Under the pieces are notes generated by a model. That model was not told where the DNA came from, made no database searches, and worked only from the letters and a program-made list of their open reading frames with translations. Positions 1 to 11,458 of a DNA stretch of 64,000 nucleotides are shown here, one piece after another (positions within the stretch are counted from its first letter, which is position 1; every line of letters starts with the position of its first letter). This stretch comes from Symsagittifera roscoffensis. Its lineage: Eukaryota; Xenacoelomorpha; Acoela; Convolutidae. The stretch is from the NCBI RefSeq assembly GCF_963678635.1, contig NC_087065.1:27671254-27735253 (forward strand), read 5' to 3'. The translations under genes and the position numbers were made by a program.

Positions 1-2493
1 AGAGATCTTAAATAATTCCTCTAGCAATTTGTGTCAAGCAGCGCATGCCTGACAGACTTGCAATTCAATCTAACAAAGTCAATTTTTCGTTACCGCACAG
101 TAAGCTAACTGAAATCAAAGAACTGCATGAGACGGCAAAGATTTGCATTTCAAATCCGGCAGAGCCCATTTTTGCTAAATAGAGTTATGCTTTTTTTGGG
201 ATTATCTTCCGTCTGTTTTTTTTTGTCGGCTTAGTTCCCGTAGCTCGATGGTTCAGCTTTGGACCCAGTTGCTTTGAACCCTATGCTTTAGCTTAGACGA
301 CAAAGCCCATTTGTCCGATTCCAGTTGAGACTTATTTGTTTTTGCAATTCGAAAACATTGGCTAATTTAGATTATTGTCTGTCTGCTTATTTTAGTCTGC
401 TTAGTTTCGCAGAATGGACTTTTTTTGACTATTTGGCTTCTGTATAGCTTTCCCAAAACTCTTTTTAATTTTTTAAATTGTGCAGGCAACTTTGTTCTGG
501 ATATTTTGGGCTTTTGTTGCAATTTTTATAAACGAATTGTTGTTTTGATTTATTTCCCTTTGACTTTCATATTTGTATCGCAAGTGGTGCAAGCTCAACT
601 TCGCCTCTGTGTCAAAAAAATTAGTTCCATCCTAAAAAGAAAGTCGATGATTTGAGATCAACCTATTTTAACTTTTTCGTAAGTCTTCTTTTTTTGGAGA
701 AAGACTTGATGTCAATTTGTTGTTAATACTGTTGTTTCAGAATGAAAACCAGTCAATGTATCTGTTCCACAAGGATCGGTTCTTAGTCCTCTTCTATTTC
801 TGACATACCTTGCTGATATGCTTGAAGCGGCGCAGAGATCTTAAATAATTCCTCTAACAATTTGTGTCAAGCAGCGCATGCCTGACAGACTTGCAATTCA
901 ATCTAACAAAGTCAATTTTTCGTTACCGCACAGTAAGCTAACTGAAATCAAAGAACTGCATGAGACGGCAAAGATTTGCATTTCAAATCCGGCAGAGCCC
1001 ATTTTTGCTAAATAGAGTTATGCTTTTTCGGATTATGTTCCGTCTGTTTTTTTTGTCGGCTTAGTTCCCGTAGCTCGATGGTTCAGCTTTGGACCCAGTT
1101 GCTTTGAACCCTATGCTTTAGCTTAGACGACAAAGCCCATTTGTCCGATTCCAGTTGAGACTTATTTGTTTTTGCAATTCGAAAACATTGGCTAATTTAG
1201 ATTATTGTCTGTCTGCTTATTTTAGTCTGCTTAGTTTCGCAGAATGGACTTTTTTTGACTATTTGGCTTCTGTATAGCTTTCCCAAAACTCTTTTTAATT
1301 TTTTAAATTGTGCAGGCAACTTTGTTCTGGATATTTTGGGCTTTTGTTGCAATTTTTATAAACGAATTGTTTTTTTGATTTATTTCCCTTTGACTTTCAT
1401 ATTTGTATCGCAAGTGGTGCAAGCTCAACTTCGCCTGTGTGTCAAAAAAATTAGTTCCATCCTAAAAAGAAAGTCGATGATTTGAGATCAACCTATTTTA
1501 ACTTTTCGTAAGTCTTCTTTTTTTGGAGAAAGACTTGATATCAATTTGTTGTTAATATTGTTGTTTCAGAATGAAAACCAGTCAATGTATCTGTTCCACA
1601 AGGATCGGTTCTTAGTCCTCTTCTATTTCTGACATACCTTGCTGATATGCTTGAAGCGGCGCAGAGATCTTAAATAATTCCTCTAGCAATTTGTGTCAAG
1701 CAGCGCATGCCTGACAGACTTGCAATTCAATCTAACAAAGTCAATTTTTCGTTACCGCACAGTAAGCTAACTGAAATCAAAGAACTGCATGAGACGGCAA
1801 AGATTTGCATTTCAAATCCGGCAGGGCCCATTTTTGCTAAATAGAGTTATGCTTTTTCGGATTATCTTCCGTCTGTTTTTTTTTGTCGGCTTAGTTCCCG
1901 TAGCTCGATGGTTCAGCTTTGGACCCAGTTGCTTTGAACCCTATGCTTTAGCTTAGACGACAAAGCCCATTTGTCCGATTCCAGTTGAGACTTATTTGTT
2001 TTTGCAATTCGAAAACATTGGCTAATTTAGATTATTGTCTGTCTGCTTATTTTAGTCTGCTTAGCTTCGCAGAATGGACTTTTTTTGACTATATTGCTTC
2101 TGTATAGCTTTCCCAAAACTCTTTTTAATTTTTTAAATTGTGCAGGCAACTTTGTTCTGGATATTTTGGGCTTTTGTTGCAAATTTTATAAACAAATTGT
2201 TTTTTTGATTTATTTCCGTTTGACTTTCATATTTGTATCGCAAGTGGTGCAAGCTCAACTTCGCCTCTGTGTCAAAAAAATTAGTTCCATCTTAAAAAGA
2301 AAGTCGATGATTTGAGATCAACCTATTTTAACTTTTTCGTAAGTCTTCTTTTTTTGGAGAAAGACTTGATATCAATTTGTTGTTAATACTGTTGTTTCAG
2401 AATGAAAACCAGTCAATGTATCTGTTCCACAAGGATCGGTTCTTAGTCCTCTTCTATTTCTGACATACCTTGCTGATATGCTTGAAGCGGCGC
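1..2493. repeat. Tandem array of three ~830 bp units
   Basis: Three consecutive units (about 1-833, 834-1662, 1663-2493) are almost identical, differing by scattered substitutions and small indels. Each carries the same 76-codon open frame (425-655, 1255-1485, 2085-2315), a pol III A-box-like stretch (TAGCTCGATGG at about 240) and, near its end, a translated VPQGSVLSPLLFL motif, which is the conserved reverse-transcriptase block of jockey/CR1-type LINEs. The 76-residue frames are probably not genes: they contain the shared repeat tail and have no recognised domain. A GTAAGT/TTTCAG pair brackets about 70 bp before the RT motif and could be an intron or chance. The array starts at or before the window edge. 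Confidence 0.9.
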
Positions 2494-2960
2494 AGAGATC
2501 TTAAATAATTCCTCTATCAATTTGTGTCAAGCAGCGCATGCCTGACAGACTTGCAATTCAAGCTAACAAATGTCAATTTTTCGTTACAGCACAATAAGCT
2601 AACTGAAATCAAAGAGAGTAACTTGTCTCAAAAGTTCGTGTAATTACCCAGGTGTTATGGTCGACAATAAGCTTAACTTGGCTCGTCAAGTCATACCCAT
2701 AAGATGTTTATAGGTTTAATCACTGCGCTTCTTTAAACATCGTTTTATATCTAAAAAAAAGATATTGCGTATGATGTTCAAAAGAAACTATAGTATGATG
2801 TCTGATGATTTAGGATAATGTAAACTTCTCTAGATGGTCGGTTAACAACTTTCATTCAACAAGTTTTTTGAATGATTTACTTCCTATTTCCGAACTGTCA
2901 TTGAAAACCAGAGGAGTATAGAGTATAGACCAGTATAGAGTAGACTCGGGTTCGAATCTG
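2494..2960 (+). pseudogene. Partial fourth array unit running into a LINE 3' end
   Basis: The array breaks off about 120 bp into the next unit and continues into a degenerate LINE 3' region. Around 2645-2710 one frame reads YPGVMVDNKLNLARQV, matching the GVxxDxxLxWxxHI block found after the RT core in jockey/CR1-type elements; a stop follows soon after. At 2949 lies GGTTCGAATCT, a B-box-like sequence followed by a T run, suggesting that a tRNA-derived repeat abuts it. The same LINE tail recurs at about 4100-4450. Confidence 0.6.
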
Positions 2961-3395
2961 ATAGGACTCTTTTTTTCAAACGGTGAATGTTCCGGTTCAA
3001 AAATAATTTGGCCTAACACTCGTCTGCTTGTTTTTTTTTTGGCTTAGTTGCCACATTAAGAATCGTTAATCTTAGCTGTTAACAATTTTAACTGCAGTAG
3101 TTTTTAGCATTTAAAAAGACCGGCCGAATCGATTTTTGCTTCTCACATTGGTTGTAATTTTACCAGCTCGATTTGTGAAAATTTCGTTTTTTCGTCTTTT
3201 TATTGGATTTATAATTTTGTCCGAAAAAAGTTTTGTGCGCGTGTGTGTGATTTGTGTGGGGAAGGGCTTTTAAGGGAGTTTTTTTTATAAGTTTGGAATT
3301 TCTTTTGAAGGGTTTCTTCTCAGGTTTTTTCGGATTTGTTAACGCTTATTAATTATAAGTTCAAATTTAATCGAGCATCTGGCGATGACGTAAAA
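2961..3395. other. AT-rich spacer, no gene seen
   Basis: T-rich sequence with a short GTGTGT run near 3240. No coding potential or clear repeat relation was seen here; it separates the array from its diverged fourth copy. Confidence 0.5.
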
Positions 3396-4450
3396 GAACT
3401 GCATGAGACAGCAAAGATTTGCATTTCGAATTCGGCAGAGCCCATTTTTGCTAACTAGAGTTGTGGTTTTTCGGATAATCATGCGTCTGTTTAATTTTGG
3501 CTGAGTTCCCGTAGCTCGATGGTTCAGCTTTGGACCCAGTTGCTTTGAACCCTATGCTGCGTTAGCTTGGACGACAAAGCATTTTTTTGTTCATTTGGCT
3601 GCTGTATAGCCTTTACAAAACTCTTTGTAACGTTTTAATTGTGCAGGCAACTTTGTTCTGGATATTTTGGGCCTTTGTTGCAATTTTTATAAACATTTCT
3701 TTTTATTTTTTTCCGTTTGACTTTCATATTCATTCATATTTGTATCGCAAGTGGTGCAAGCGCAGCTTCGTTTCTGTGTCAAAAAAATTAGTTCCATCCT
3801 AAAAGGAAAGTCAACGTTTTGAGGTCAACCTATTTTAACTTCTTCATAAGTCTTCTTTTTTTGGAGAAAGACATATCAATTTGTTGTTAATACTGTTGTT
3901 TCAGAATGGAAACCAGTCAATGTATCTGTTCCACAAGGATCGGTTATTGGTCCTCTTCTCTTTCTGACATGCCTTGCTGATATGCTTGAAGCGGCGCAGT
4001 GATCTGAATTAATTCTTTTTGCAATTTGTGTCAAGCAGCGCATGCCTGACAGACTTGCAACTCAATCTAACAATTGTCAATTTTTCGTTTCAGCTCAATA
4101 CGCTAACTCAAATCAAAGAGAGTATAATGTCTCAAAAGTTCGTGTAATTACCCAGGTGTTATGGTCGACAGTAAGCTTAACTTCGCTCATCAAGTCATAC
4201 CCACAAGATGTTTATGGGTTTAATCACTGCTCTTCTTTAAACATCATTTTTTAATCTCAAAAAAAAGATATTGCGTATGATGTTCAAAAGAAACTATAGT
4301 ATGATGTGTGCTGATTTATGATGTTTTAAATTTCTCTAGGCGGTTGGTTAACAACTTTAATTCAACAAGTTTTTTGAAACCTAGTTCCTTTTTCAGAACA
4401 GTCATTGAAAACCAGAAGAGTATAGAGTATAGAACCAATATAGAGTAGAT
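3396..4450 (+). pseudogene. Diverged fourth unit with LINE RT fragment and 3' end
   Basis: This copy matches the upstream units but is more diverged and continues uninterrupted from the RT motif into the LINE 3' part. At about 3925-3990 one frame reads VPQGSVIGPLLFLTCLADMLEA, followed after a stop by LILFAICVKQRMPDRLA, where functional elements have a (Y/F)ADD-type catalytic motif; the two aspartates are gone. At about 4150-4215 the frame gives YPGVMVDSKLNFAHQV, the typical post-RT motif. Stops and frame changes make this a dead fragment. It probably resembles the source from which the 830 bp array was amplified. Confidence 0.65.
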
Positions 4451-5215
4451 TTTTTTGGTCATAAAAACTGAAAATACCCGAGTTGAAAAAAAAGATGCGT
4501 ATTACTACTAACTATTTCAATTGAAAATGATCTGATGCCTTTAAATACAGGAAGTTTGTTACAAATGAATTGAACGTTTTTGTGCATAAATTAAAAGCTA
4601 ATATTTTTTTGGGAAACGCAGATCTGATTCACTATATTTTTGTAAAAGTAATGTTCAATTTCAACCGTTTTTCAAAATCCCCTTGAAAGGTATCATGATG
4701 AAGCTGCATAGGCTTTAAATCTGCCGAGTAGATAAATGTATTTCAGAAACCTACTTTTTGAGCAAATTGTCTTTTTCTGATTGCTTTCTCAAGTTAATAG
4801 GTATGAAAGAACGTTTGACATAGTAATTTCATTTCAAAATATCAAAGACCTTGTGGTTAGATGCTTATCTAAGTACTGATGTAGGTTGAGAGTCTGGTGC
4901 AAGATATGGTCTCTCTGACCTTATTGGTTTCGAGGTATTCGAGGTTTTTTCAGTCTTTTTTGCGAAAAATCTTTTTTAAAATAAGATTTAATTCAGTCGT
5001 TTTTTTGCTACGCGCCATAAATTGATGCCTGTTCTCAAGCCAAGTTATGAGGTTCAAAAATTTCAAGATTTCGACATAAATCTAAGCAAAGTTCATCAAA
5101 AATGAAAAAAAAAAGTGATTAATTATTATGTTGATTGAGTATTTGATATCACTAAAGTATCATCCTAAAACACCAATTGTCTTTAAACGAATCCCATCAT
5201 AAGATTTACTGCTTA
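4451..5215. other. Intergenic, no supported gene
   Basis: AT-rich sequence with only short frames. I see no splice-consistent coding segment and no clear repeat. Confidence 0.5.
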
Positions 5216-5850
5216 CCAATCGAGTAACCACAAGTTAAATATTTTTACACTTGCGACCTAAAGCAACAAATACTGTTGTGACTTAAAGCAACAATATTTG
5301 CTGCTTCGAATTGACAATTTGTTGCACCTTTACAGCTTATTGATAACATGTGCTTTGACCTTCGAATAGTTATAACTTTACACATTTGATGCATCTATAA
5401 TTCATCAAGTGAACCGAAGAAAGCTATTTGTTTCAAACAACAATACTAAAATCTCGGTTTCAGAAATTTCCTAACTCAATATATCTCACAATTTTTTAAA
5501 ATGCATAGTTTATACTTAATGTGGCTTTATGATTTGCGATTTATTACATGCAAAATTGTATCTTTTTGGTGCTACTTTTGCTGCACCGAATTGGCAATTG
5601 ATTAAAATATATAGCTGCGTTATTGATGGCTAGTTTTTGGGGTTTTCAATCATCCGTGGCTGAATGGCTAGTGCGTGAGACTAAAAATTTGCTAGTTCGC
5701 AGATTTTTGCTAACTCGCGTTTTTGCTAAGCCTAGAGACTGATTAGAGGCTGATTGCTGCTTTTTCTTATGTCACTTGATAGAGCTGCTTTTTGGTCATG
5801 TTCTCGCAAGTGTTCGCGAAGCGCAGCTTCGCCTCTTTGTGTACTCTTTT
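5216..5850 (+). mobile_element. Composite SINE-containing repeat, copy 1
   Basis: From about 5340 to 5620 this matches 16.72-16.89 kb and the leading parts of the two elements at 19.1-19.8 kb. The tRNA-like head (A box TGGCTGAATGG at 5657-5667) is followed by a GTGCGTGAGACT segment, but the B box is lost compared with the other copies. The body ends in a perfect hairpin (GCGAAGC, loop GCA, GCTTCGC at 5816-5832) and the CCTCT tail shared by several repeats here. Confidence 0.65.
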
Positions 5851-7446
5851 ATACTTCTTGTAATCTATACTTGTAATCTCTTGTTTACTTCGTATAATAT
5901 TTCTTGCTTGAGTAAATTGAAAATCCTAATAAGGGTGGACGGTGAGTGGCTATATAGCGTGCCCTTAATTTATCCTTTCTAATTTCTGCTTGCTGATGAA
6001 TATCTGAAATATTGATATATTTGCCATGAAATAATTATTTGTCAGTTAGCTTGTTTTGATGGAACGGTTACTTTTGGGAGCTTTTTTGTCTAAATTAGCG
6101 TAAAATAAACTATTGACTTGTGTATGGGTTGGAACAGACATAGCGCCAATTAGCGTTCTGACTCCTTTTCATTGAGTTTAGTATCTCAGCTTACAAGATT
6201 GTACATCTGAAAATATTGTATATTTTTCCTCGGTAAATTTTTTTGAGAAGTCATTATGCAGAAACCAATGCTGATGAATAGTCAACGCCAGTAAATCGCA
6301 GTTTTGCCTCAATAAGCCCAATAGACTCCAAAAATGCAATAATATCAAGGCGGCCTGGCCTCAATTGGTCAGATTGTAATTGGACCAGTTGATCTAACGG
6401 GCATGAAAAGCGCGGTTTGGTCGGTTGTTCCAAGTGCCAGATTTTGAATCCCGGAGACTCGCATTGACATATTACATCAGATTTAATATGCAGAACTCAT
6501 AAGAATAACATTTAATCCGTTTCTGAGTTGGTGTGTGAATCTGAAAAGTAGAAGTATTTTTTTTTCTCATCCCATCAATTACACAGCATTGAACATGACT
6601 TAATCAAAATAACATGCAACTCTGAGAGAACTCTTTGTGTACTTCGCCTCTTTGTGTACTCTTTTATACTTCTTGTAATCTATACTTGTAATCTCTTGTT
6701 TACTTCGTATAATATTTCTTGCTTGAGTAAATTGAAAATCCTAATAAGGGTGGACGGTGAGTGGCTATATAGCGTGCCCTTAATTTATCCTTTCTAATTT
6801 CTGCTTGCTGATGAATATCTGAAATATTGATATATTTGCCATGAAATAATTATTTGTCAGTTAGCTTGTTTTGATGGAACGGTTACTTTTGGGAGCTTTT
6901 TTGTCTAAATTAGCGTAAAATAAACTATTGACTTGTGTATGGGTTGGAACAGACATAGCGCCAATTAGCGTTCTGACTCCTTTTCATTGAGTTTAGTATC
7001 TCAGCTTACAAGATTGTACATCTGAAAATATTGTATATTTTTCCTCGGTAAATTTTTTTGAGAAGTCATTATGCAGAAACCAATGCTGATGAATAGTCAA
7101 CGCCAGTAAATCGCAGTTTTGCCTCAATAAGCCCAATAGACTCCAAAAATGCAATAATATCAAGGCGGCCTGGCCTCAATTGGTCAGATTGTAATTGGAC
7201 CAGTTGATCTAACGGGCATGAAAAGCGCGGTTTGGTCGGTTGTTCCAAGTGCCAGATTTTGAATCCCGGAGACTCGCATTGACATATTACATCAGATTTA
7301 ATATGCAGAACTCATAAGAATAACATTTAATCCGTTTCTGAGTTGGTGTGTGAATCTGAAAAGTAGAAGTATTTTTTTTTCTCATCCCATCAATTACACA
7401 GCATTGAACATGACTTAATCAAAATAACATGCAACTCTGAGAGAAC
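5827..7446. repeat. 805 bp direct tandem duplication
   Basis: Positions 5827-6631 recur at 6642-7446 with no difference in the stretches I compared. The copies are joined by 10 bp (TCTTTGTGTA) that itself copies the start of the unit, as expected for repair-associated slippage. The first copy begins inside the 3' tail of the SINE at 5628-5850. Each copy holds a tRNA-like, GC-richer segment (A-box-like TGGCCTCAATTGG near 6355, B-box-like TTTTGAATCCC near 6435), so the unit may itself contain a SINE. An assembly artefact remains possible. Confidence 0.9.
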
Positions 7447-7727
7447 GGCTGACGTTCTCATATGGGATGCTAGGTGCTGCTCTGATTTCAGAGACATCGG
7501 TGACAAGCAAAAACAACTGTTAATGTTGGAGAAGACACCAAGAAAATCACAAAAAGTAATATTAATAATGTATTAAATAATTATCAAAAATATTTTAAAA
7601 AAGATTGAAAAAAATATTGTTTGATAACAAAAAAATTTTGACCAGAGTTGCATATCGCATTTTTATTGCAGAAATACAAATAATAGACGGTTAGTTACTT
7701 AACTGAAGGCCGCAATAATGCCCAGTT

Positions 7728-8054
7728 TTACAAACTGAAACTAGCTTTTCGTAGCCCTCCTGAGTCGGCTCTTAAGTAAAATGTGAACTTGGTGCACTGG
7801 GCGGTAACTGCCTCTACTAACTTTACCTCGTTCTTAAAGTCTCTCTGACAACAATAGTATTGGATGGGTGCTAGTTGGACGTTGGGCACCCAACTGAGCT
7901 CAATCAATATTAACCAGTAAACAAGGCTCAGCAAGGTCTTCAAATCATCAGAAACGATATCAAAACCCAAATAAAAATAGAAAACTGGAAAATAGAAAAC
8001 TAGGAATATCAGGCCTGTATAATACTCAGAGAAATGAAAAAGAAAACAAGTCAC
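7728..8054 (-). CDS. Unrecognised 108-codon open frame
   Basis: I do not recognise this frame. The first half is hydrophobic and aromatic, with two possible membrane segments (about residues 12-30 and 40-52); the second half is polar with two adjacent cysteines. The first codon is ATG. No neighbouring exon, polyadenylation signal or paralogue was seen in the window, and the surroundings are repeats, so it may be a chance frame. Confidence 0.15.
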   Translation of the reverse strand: MTCFLFHFSEYYTGLIFLVFYFPVFYFYLGFDIVSDDLKTLLSLVYWLILIELSWVPNVQLAPIQYYCCQRDFKNEVKLVEAVTAQCTKFTFYLRADSGGLRKASFSL

Positions 8055-8685
8055 TTAATAGCAAAAAATGCAAAGTTTTTCATTACTTAAAATATAAAAT
8101 CACGAAGATAATGGGTAATTGTCTGAATATCTGGTTGGAATAAAATGTCAAGCTCACCTGAAAGGAAACAGTTGTGGTGAAGTAAACTAACATTTTTTGA
8201 GTCTATGACTTATTGCAGCTCTCTGTGTTTAACTTTTTCAGTTGGGTAATCTATTCTGTAATTTAAAGCATCAAACTGAAAAAGGTAATTCAAAGTTTTT
8301 TCTAATTGTGGTTCAGCAGGGGATAGCATAATCTTTTGTAGGAACTCGTACACAAAAAGCTCATGCTTAATCAAGAACTTTTTCAGTAAAAAAATACGGT
8401 TGTAAGCTGTTGTTTTTTCGTTTAAAAATAAATTTTAAGCGCTAAGTTTTTTATCGTTAAGAGAAAACTAAAGTAAGCATAACTAGTGGAGCCATACACA
8501 ATGGTTCCGTTTTTTAAACTTGATATAATGTTTAACCTGTAGTAATGAAATAAAAATCGTTTTCAAATCTAGTGACGATTCTCGAAATGGTCTCACACTG
8601 TTTTCGTAGTTTATTCTTAGTAAAATCTACATGAACTTGAAATGATAATTTAACGTCTACGGAATTCAAGTACAAACAATAAAAA
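8055..8685. other. Intergenic, no gene seen
   Basis: AT-rich sequence with only short unsupported frames. Confidence 0.5.
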
Positions 8686-9145
8686 GTATAGCCGGTTGCT
8701 GCATAAGGAGCACAGAATGTTCCGATCATAATCATAAAAAATTACACACATTTAAATTATTTTAAATTGAAGTTGTTGTTTGTGCGCAGTGTGATTCGAT
8801 ATCATTCTTTCAAATGCAGAAAAAACGGGAAAAAAATCAAAAAAGATTTTCACGTTTTTTTTTACTCCCTAGTTAGCGCTAAATTTTTGCCTAGGAAGCG
8901 ATAACTTGTTTTTGTTTTAGGGAAAATCAAGATTTGTTAGCCTAAAGTTTTCAGATAACGAACGTTTCTTGATCGTTTTTACTTGCTCGAAATTTTAAAC
9001 CGGTTTTTCTCGAAGTTGAGAAAAATTTTAAATGTCGTTTGAATCACGGCTGAAAAGGCTTTAATATGAAATATCACACGACCCATTCCAATAATTATTT
9101 GCGGTTCCTAATTTTCCGTGGAAAACAAAAAACTAGAAGTCTGGA
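8686..9145 (+). repeat. Dispersed repeat R1, copy A
   Basis: Begins with a TAGCCGGTTGCTGC...AGCACAGAATGTTCCGA segment and ends near GACCCATTCCAATAATTATTTG and TCCGTGGAAAAC. Both ends recur in the same order at 10.79-11.36 kb and inverted at 29.88-30.47 kb; the start alone recurs at 23.81 kb. No coding capacity or terminal inverted repeat was identified. It behaves like a non-autonomous dispersed element of about 450-600 bp. Confidence 0.6.
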
Positions 9146-10785
9146 ATCCAAAGCTTCTCAGCATTTTCAATGGTCAAAAACGTTCTAGAGCTGTCTAAGA
9201 TTCGATAGTATTCTCATGGTAAAGGCGATTTTTTGGCAGTGGCTCAATGTGTCATGATATTGAACCTGCGATGAGGAATGTTTAATCATGTGGAACCGTC
9301 TTTCAAACTTGGGTAATAAACGTCTTAAACATATTTGGGATTCTCACTAGAGGTAAGTTAAGTTTCTTAGAGAGGGTTGGTAATATTGAATCTGCTCTGC
9401 CATTAGATTCAATTTGATTTTTGTAGATTATTCAAATTGATGTTAGCGGAATGTTCTTCTTGCGATAAGCAAAGGGTATATTGCAATCGTGTACAAGACT
9501 TTGTTCCCGTAAATACCTTGGTTCACAGGGTGACTGAAATTTTGGTCATATATATTTCATCAACTAACGGAAAGAAGAACAGATATATTTTACGCATATC
9601 TCTTTTGTAAATGCCAGTTCTATTCGAATTTTTTTATTGCTGGTTGCAAGTTTACCAACTCCGAATTTAGTATATCAGTTTTTGTTTTTCGTTTTTTCCT
9701 CCTTATTCGGCTTAAAAGGTTTCGACTTATAATATATCGGCTTAGAGGTCTTTTTTTTGAGAAGTTTGAGGAGCAAAAATTTAAGTGTTTTGAGGTGGCT
9801 TGAAAAACGTTTTGAGTTTTTAAGTTAAAAATATTTTTGGCGCTATATATCTCAAGATTTGTCAGCTTTGTTACTTCTTCATTCAAAAACAAATTTAGGA
9901 CCATTTTTACTTTATTTTATGGCTAATATTTATTTTTTCGGTTGATTTGTCATATTACGTATGGGTTTTTTTGTATGTTGTGCGATACTTTGCTTCGCCT
10001 CTCGCTTTAAAATTTGCGAAGGTGCAGTTATTTCAGCTCCAAGTTTTGGATATTTTTGCAAATTTTTTGATAAAGTTTTTTACTTTGATTTGTCGGATTA
10101 TCTGCAGGTTGTGATAGTCATTCATTTTCCTATCACTAGTGGTGCGAAGCTCTGCTTCACCTCTGCGTTGAAGTCTGTCCTTTTTCTTACAGGTATGATT
10201 TCAGCAGTTTCTTACAGTAGAATCATCTTATAGCTTTCGAAATTTTTGTAATCATATTATAGCTTTCGGAGTTATTGTTCCAACCATTTTAAAAATATGG
10301 ACAAACTTTGTATCAGGGGTGAGTTTTAGTTTGTTTTTCGTTTTTCACGCAAAATCAGTTCTAATTTCTAGCTGATAAGGTGAGGCTAAGCGGGCTTAAA
10401 AAGTCTATTTAGGCTTAATTTAAGCCGTGAAATTAGTTTTTGGTTTTAGCGCCAATTTGGGAATCAAGAACTTCAAAATTCAAAAAGTTTCTGCATTTGT
10501 TGAATTTACCACTTTTTCGTTTTTCTAATCTATTTTCTACTAAAACTATTTTACTACGCATGTTGAATATGCCTAAGCTTATTTTTTCGTTCAGGTTTTT
10601 TAATCGCACCACGCAGAAATAACGACCTTGCACAGTATCTGGCTATCCTTGAATAAGTCTCCCTTTGGGTATCGTCTTATTTGCAACGGAGTTTTGTGAG
10701 AAATAAGCACGCTCCATGTAGTTGGTGTTATTATGCGATTTTTTATGTAGAAATACAATGAAACCAATTTATAACAAGGATAGCC
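9146..10785. other. Repeat-rich intergenic region
   Basis: No supported gene. It holds a copy of the shared 3' tail at about 10136-10172 (GCGAAGC, loop TCT, GCTTC at 10144-10158) and, at about 10590-10660 in reverse orientation, a piece resembling the start of repeat R1 (GGATAGCCAGATACTGTGCAAGG on the minus strand). Open frames of 60-94 codons here are low complexity and unsupported. Confidence 0.5.
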
Positions 10786-11360
10786 GGTTTTCGTGCGAGT
10801 AGCACAGAACTTTCCGACCCTAGTCTTGAAAAAAATATATAAAAAAATTGTGTTTTTTTTTTCAAGTTAGTGTCGTTTTTTCTGCGTGTTGTGATAAAAA
10901 ATCTTAACGAAAAAAAATTAAAACTTAGGCGTATTCGACTTTCATAGTGAAATAGGCCAATTGGATAACAGGAAAACAGTTTTTTTTAGAAAAATGACAA
11001 GAAAAACGGGAAAAAAAAAGTTGTTTAAAAAATTAAAAATTCCAATTTTTTTTGCAAGTTTTTGAGTTTTGCAGTTTTTTTATTCCCAAATTGGCTAATT
11101 CCCAAATTCCCTAAATTAAAATCAAATTTACTTGAGTAAAACCAAACTATCACGGCTTATATTAAGCTTTTGTAAGTCTGCTTTGCCTCACCTTACCAGC
11201 TTGAAATAAGATCAAAAATTTCAAACTGGTATTCCTCGACACAGAAATTTTTTCGAAGTTTTTTAATATCGTTCGAATCACGACTAAAAAAGGCTTTAAT
11301 ATGATAGTTCACTCGACCCATTCCGATAATTATTTGTGCTACCTGATTTTGCGTGGAAAA
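10786..11360 (+). repeat. Dispersed repeat R1, copy B
   Basis: Matches R1 copy A at both ends (GGATAGCCGGTTTTCGTGCG at the left; ACTCGACCCATTCCGATAAT and GCGTGGAAAAC at the right) with a T-rich interior. It ends about 100 bp before the start codon of the EED gene, so it occupies that gene's proximal promoter or 5' UTR. Confidence 0.6.
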
Positions 11361-11458
11361 CAAAAAAGAAAAAAACTAACATACACCAGAATACAAAGCT
11401 CTTCCACGTTTTTCGAATCATTGGAACAACAAGCATAGTTTTCTAGTGAATTTTGATC

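Noticed and set aside
425-655. 76-residue frame repeated in every 830 bp unit as a tandem gene family
   Set aside because: The frame spans the SINE-like tail, has no recognised domain or signal of coding constraint, and is broken in the diverged unit; better explained by the repeat.
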